Part shown: positions 59,560 through 64,000 of the stretch, piece after piece
Position numbering within the stretch: position 1 is the first letter of the stretch
Layout of the letters: every line of letters starts with the position of its first letter
Assembly (NCBI RefSeq): GCF_001638985.1
Contig: NW_017265187.1
Coordinates: 186,001-250,000, forward strand
Reading direction: 5' to 3'
Length of the DNA stretch: 64,000 bases
Source: Phycomyces blakesleeanus NRRL 1555(-)
Lineage: Eukaryota > Mucoromycota > Mucoromycetes > Mucorales > Phycomycetaceae
The notes under the pieces: model-generated
Seen by the model: the letters and a program-made list of their open reading frames with translations, nothing else
Database searches by the model: none
What the model was told of the DNA's origin: nothing
Made by a program: the position numbers and the translations under genes

Positions 59560-60060
59560 TCTCATACGAAAAACAAATCGTGTATATTCAATTAGTAGTC
59601 ATGAATTTAGACTTGTCAACAAAGAAATAATGATTCATCACAAATACACTATCTCAATATCCAGTTATACAAAGGACTATAAGGAGTTGTTGTCAATAGA
59701 TTGTGACGCAATCTTGTTTGATATCTTACTATTTATTGACCTGCTTATGCGTATCATGTCTTTCTCTTTTTTTCACCTACTTATATTCCCAAAGTTTGGC
59801 AACACCAGCTGGTAAGTAATCCCCATCCGATTTTTTTTTTGCAAACCACAAAAGAAAGTTTTTATAAGTATTTTGTATCCTGGCTGGTATTAACTATTAT
59901 AATAAGAATGGATCCTTAGGGACCAGATAGAGTTATTGCATACCGGCAGAAAGGCCACGATTTGTGGTCCGGTAAAATCAAAATGTCGCTCCCAACCAGG
60001 AAATGTCGTCCCCTAAAATTAGTGTTCAGGTTGTCCCGCCAGGCTGTCCGTAAAGTTCCC
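59560..60060 (+). pseudogene. Third Fanzor relic: 5' exon, intron and start of the nuclease exon
   Basis: Homologous to the 5' part of the copy at 18.4-19.9 kb. The exon reads FRLVNKEIMIHHKYTISISS, DYKELLSIDCDAILFDILLF and LLMRIMSFSFFHL. Then comes an intron with donor GGTAAGTAATCCCC and end TATTAACTATTATAATAAG (yeast-like branch point TATTAAC). Next is LWSGKIKMSLPTRKCRPLK, corresponding to AWSGIFKMSYPARKRCPYK in the first copy. Similarity ends near 60060; no RuvC domain follows, so it is a truncated remnant fused to other sequence. Confidence 0.6.
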
Positions 60061-60133
60061 CAAAAAGATACCCCAGTTTATACCATCTGACATCTCGTTG
60101 GAAATCGTTGAAAGGAAAACTCGTTTGCTATAG

Positions 60134-61927
60134 TATGTGCCTATTAACATAGCACTAATAAAGTATGGCTCTAACCAGATAGTTACAATAGGCTATTGGA
60201 GCTCAACAATTTTTTCGGAATGGAGCCTAATAAACTTCTACCAAAGTTTAGTAAACATTGACCCGACCAAACCAAGAAGAGAAGCAATTCAGCTTCTCGA
60301 AGATGATCTCAAAGTACTTGGTGCCGCCTTTGTTGATTCAAAGGAGTTTAAAGTAATAGTTGGACTTCGTGCTGCGCTTCGCAATCAAAATGATGCCCTC
60401 GATCATTTCTGGAACACCTCTTATCCGAAATTGCAAAAAAATGCTATTGATCACATCACTAATGTCGATAAGGTGGAAGCTACTTTGGAAGAAGAGGCTG
60501 TGGAGAGATCATAAAACAAGAGATGCATGAACACCCAACCAGAGACAAAAGACACCAAAAGGAAACAGACTAATAAAGCCACTGTTGAAACCACTGATGT
60601 TGAAAGCGATGGTATCATGATACCAAATTCCACTTTAAGCTTGGGTACCATAATTAAAAGAGAGGCCTTGAAACTACATCAGTTGTACTTGCAAAACCCT
60701 AAGCAGCTCACTGACCGCCAACGCAAAATCATGGCCGCTGGATCTTCATCCATTCTTGATCTTTCTGACCAATCATATTCATCTCAACGACAGCTTTTTG
60801 ACAGCGATCAGTGGAAATATATCAACGATTACTTTGACAAAAAACTCAAAATGAAGGAATACCCTTTGGATGCAATTGTCAAAAATACTCTCATTATCAT
60901 TAAGAATACGTTAGACTTATCGAATGATTTTAACGCTGTTAAAAGCTATATTGGAAAAATGAAAATCAAGCATGCAAGTGATATTGGCCTTTTGAGGGTT
61001 TTTAGTATAATAAAGCACATACTCAGAACAATGAATGATTATAAAAAGATACTCCGTAATTCCAGCGGTATCAACTACCGTGAGAATGATTACTTTCGAA
61101 TCCTGTGGTCTCCTTTGCTGGAGTTATTGTTTCCTCCTTCAGAAAATGTCCGTATAGTCTCAGCTGAATCGGAATACCCACTCTCAATCAAGGAGAAGAA
61201 GATCCTCTATCCCAAAACAAAGTACATTCATGGCTTTAAAATTTATATCAGGCTGGTCGTTAATATTAATACAGAAGAACTGGATCTTGCTATTGGTGAA
61301 TGCACCAAACGTAACAGTGACTCGAAGTCAATTCAAGATGAAGACAAACTATTACGAGAGGCAAAGGATGCATTGGATGGAATCATTCAAAATACTTGTA
61401 ATTATGATTGCCGCCTAATGACTTATTTTATTCAAATTGCTGGTATCCATTGCTCTCTCTCAACTATGGAGCTTGCCAAAAATGGCCTTTATGTCTCTAA
61501 GTACCGACACAGCTTTAACTTCCCATCCACTATATCCGATCTCTCCAAACTCCCAATTATTTTAGGCCACTTATTACAAATGAAAAAGGAGATCAATATT
61601 GCTGCCGATAAGATTCTCCAAGCTCGTGCAACATCAATTGGTGGAGAAGAGTCATTTAACCGTCCTTCAGTTTCCAAGAAGAACAAAAGGCTTGCATGGA
61701 TGCGAGATACATGGTACACTCCACCCAAAGAAAAAACCTCCCAGATTCCTATACATATCTTTACTCCGCCTCCACCTCCTTCATTCAATGAGCCCAACGA
61801 TGAATCAAGCGATGAAGAAACAGCTGATGTTGGTTTAACTGACAAGTTTGGCTGGGTAAAGTATGCTGAAAATGATTTTTTTAATGTGTTTAGCAAAGAG
61901 ACTTCAACTGAGAATCCTTACGAATGA
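60134..61927 (+). pseudogene. Large uncharacterised ORF with an in-frame stop
   Basis: Two collinear open segments in the same frame: 60134-60514 (after an acceptor CTATAG; no ATG start) and 60527-61927 (ATG), separated by TAA and four codons. The first reads VPINIALIKYGSNQIVTIGY and DDLKVLGAAFVDSKEFKVIV. The second has QWKYINDYFDKKLKMKEYPL, HASDIGLLRVFSIIKHILRT, RHSFNFPSTISDLSKLPIIL and a Pro run (TPPPPPSFNEPNDESSDEET). Together they would be close to 600 residues. I recognise no catalytic motif. It lies within the repeat cluster and directly after a truncated Fanzor, so it is probably a repetitive or transposon-carried family; alternatively the second part alone is a live 466-residue protein. 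Confidence 0.5.
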
Positions 61928-62192
61928 TGGATGCCCGAAAATGAAACTACTGTAAAAGTTCGTTTTTAACATCATTATCACACTGATACTATTGCATTAC
62001 AAATATACCATTCATCATTCTTAAGATAATAAAACACTCTTTCAATAGCTTATTTTTTTAAAAAAATAAATAAATTCGGATTTGAAGTGCTTGTCAAAAA
62101 CCTCAGAGTTATCAGCTTACATATTTCTTTAAGATCCTGCCTACATTTTGAATCATTTTTAACGTCTAAAAAACTTGTTTCCCACCACCCAA
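61928..62192. other. Spacer before the Tc1 tail
   Basis: AT-rich; nothing supported. Parts of 62080-62190 may be upstream remains of the Tc1 transposase but are not readable in one frame. Confidence 0.3.
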
Positions 62193-62408
62193 AGTCCCGA
62201 TCTTAACCCATTCGAAAACCTTTAGGATGTTATAAAAAGAGAACATGAAAAGTATAAGTCCGAGATCAAAAATACAAAAGATCTGGAGCACTTTATAAAG
62301 AAGATTTGGAATGAATTGTCACTCGACTTTGCTCATAAATTCGTCGGAAACAAGGGAAATAGATGTCAAGAATTAATTGACGCCAAGTGTTTCTATACTC
62401 ATTATTAA
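62193..62408 (+). pseudogene. Tc1/mariner transposase C-terminal relic
   Basis: Reads SPDLNPFENL*DVIKREHEK, then YKSEIKNTKDLEHFIKKIWN, ELSLDFAHKFVGNKGNRCQE and LIDAKCFYTHY-stop. SPDLNPxENLW is the DDE_3 block with the third catalytic Glu; here Trp is replaced by a stop. It is a different subfamily from the fragment in the 33-38 kb inverted repeats (SPELN-EQFW). Confidence 0.8.
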
Positions 62409-63819
62409 AAACAAATAAAATGCATTTTTTACTCTATATATCATGCTTTATCAATATACGAAGTTTGATAATGTTTGCATTTGTAGTTTTTGAATGAATG
62501 AATGTTTATTAAATTCAATGTATGAAGATCTTGATCCCGACATTCAAAGCCTGCAAGTTTATTTAATACCAGGAAGTTTATCATCAAGCTTTTGCTTTTC
62601 TTAGTTATTTCTTTCCATTATCCAGAATTTTATCAAAAAAGAATAAGCAGACGAAAATTGAGCACAACCAAGTTTAACAAAGAGGATCCAACATACCAGT
62701 ATTTTGAAATTATTACTCGCAGTTCACGATTCATCATCTAAGTTCACCATCCTAAAATAATTTTTGCATTGTATTGAATTAGTGTACTTTAAATAGGGAC
62801 CTTGGTGAGACGATAAGAGACATTTAGGCGCCGAGTTACCAAATATAGATTTCTAGCAAACATTTTCTGTCGGAATATCATGTCTCAAACATAGTATACA
62901 TTTGGTAATCATTGCCTGTCGGAAAAGGAGTGGTACTAAGCTCACGAACAATGCTTCATATAATCAAGCTAATGAGAGATTCGTTAACTTCTATTAAATA
63001 ATAGTCATTTTTTTTGGTATTATGTTAGAACAAAAATATTCATACTAACTTTATTAAAAAAACAATGAAAAAAATAAGTGGAGAAAAATATACTGAAGGG
63101 ATGCTTATATTCTTACATGCATACGTTAAAATTACAACTATTAATATTTTCAAGCTTAATTTTTTCGTGCGTATAGCAACAAAAAAATAATACAACATGA
63201 TTGGTCTATTATGTTTTACAATGTTTGAAAAATTTCTTTCAAGTTTGACAAACTTTTGAGAAAAATTATCAAACATTCGCGTTTTTTACGCTCAGATTTC
63301 CTTATACGGATGATTTAAACTCCTCCAAATGTTTTACAAGGTTTCACCAAGGTCTCTAATAAGTAAAAGTAATAAATATCTCACCTTCAATCAAGTATGC
63401 TTGACAGAATAACATTTGAAGACATCATAGGTCAAAGGATCCAACACCTCTTAAACAGCAAGAGAATCCAACATCTCAAAGTTGCTGCGAATTTGTTAAG
63501 CTTTCTGGCAGTTCATAATTTAAGACCACTATTCATAAACAGAATTTCACAAGGCATCGGGTTAGTGTTCTTTACAAAAATAAGCATGAGTAATAAGATA
63601 TATTTTACCTTTAGTTATGTATAGTGGAGGAGGTAATATACCATTCAAAGATCTAACAAGTCAAAGGATCCAACACCTTCAATTTAATAAATCTTATTGA
63701 TATTGTAATAAAAAAAGTTGAACGCGTATTTAAGAAAGGGTAATATTAAGATGCAAAAAAGACCAAAATGAAGAATTAATGGTGACGTCATCAATAATTG
63801 AATTTTGCGGCGTTACTGA
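62409..63819. other. Repeat-derived AT-rich region
   Basis: No gene supported. GTCAAAGGATCCAACACCT occurs twice (63432-63450 and 63659-63677), with a related AGGATCCAACA at 62683, suggesting local duplication. An inverted GTTACCAAATATA ... TATACATTTGGTAA pair lies at about 62837-62911. The 75-codon frame at 63397 has no motif. Confidence 0.35.
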
Positions 63820-64000
63820 AAACTACCAGGTTTTGGGCTGTCATTTACATATTCGCTGTCACAAAAAAACCCCTATAAAGTGGATGTTTCAATATAATTC
63901 TTTTTTTTTTTTTAAATAAAATAAAATAATTAACAAGTTGACACAAGACAACTAGAAACAAGCTAATCAATCATTCATTCCTTTGTTTCATTTTTATAGC
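63820..64000 (+). repeat. Direct repeat copy 2, truncated by the window end
   Basis: Second copy of the 58077-58255 repeat, same orientation, 5743 bp away; it probably continues past the window. Whether a second gene start follows in reverse orientation, as SUV3 does for copy 1, cannot be seen: the left flank here is unrelated to SUV3. Confidence 0.92.

Noticed and set aside
58077..64000. LTR retrotransposon bounded by the direct repeats
   Set aside because: No TG...CA ends, no primer-binding site or polypurine tract, and no gag-pol between them.

Overview
The window looks like nuclear DNA of an early-diverging fungus, most likely Mucoromycota (Mucorales-like). The evidence is AT-rich intergenic DNA, many short GT-AG introns (plus two convincing GC-AG introns), a fungal gene set (Skt5/Chs4-like SEL1 protein, CipC/DUF3759, ATG14-like, SAP30, PAS kinase, alpha-arrestin, SUV3) and repeat families I associate with these fungi, including Fanzor. 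Assignment is by reading alone; no database search was possible.

Layout. 0.5-5.4 kb: an intron-rich UBA-UBX-LRR gene (+). 7.4-8.8 kb: an acidic single-pass membrane protein (+). 10.1-12.3 kb: Skt5/Chs4-like SEL1 protein (+), tail to tail with an ATG14-like gene (12.9-15.1 kb, -). 15.8-17.2 kb: coiled-coil protein with a Gln/Ala repeat (-). 18.4-19.9 kb: a decayed Fanzor (eukaryotic TnpB homologue) (-). 21.0-21.3 kb: CipC-like protein (-). 22-30 kb: a transposon graveyard (LINE, Tc1 and a head-to-head pair of LINE fragments) around a low-complexity basic protein gene (24.5-26.3 kb, -). 30.3-31.6 kb: DnaJ protein with a 14-nt microexon (-). 32.3-32.8 kb: SAP30 (-). 33.1-38.4 kb: a 5.3-kb element with about 1-kb inverted repeats and TA flanks. 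39.2-39.8 kb: a second Fanzor relic. 41.4-42.7 kb: arrestin-like protein (-). 46.0-50.2 kb: PAS kinase (-). 54.8-58.0 kb: SUV3 mitochondrial RNA helicase (-). 58-64 kb: a nested repeat cluster with a small TIR element, a third Fanzor relic, a large broken ORF, a Tc1 tail, and a direct repeat that also lies next to the SUV3 start.

How the genes relate. The host genes are ordinary housekeeping or signalling genes (autophagy PI3-kinase complex, chitin synthesis, chromatin deacetylase, mitochondrial RNA turnover, nutrient-sensing kinase, endocytic adaptor), each with its own promoter; no cluster or operon is apparent. The more unusual content is mobile. The 5.3-kb element (33076-38371) has long inverted repeats that each contain the same frameshifted end of a Tc1/mariner transposase and an array of a 20-bp motif. 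It carries a spliced gene that is not a recognisable mariner transposase and has a Y-x-R-x-S motif like that of serine recombinases. Three separate Fanzor remnants show repeated colonisation by RNA-guided nuclease elements; two share a homologous 5' exon and intron.
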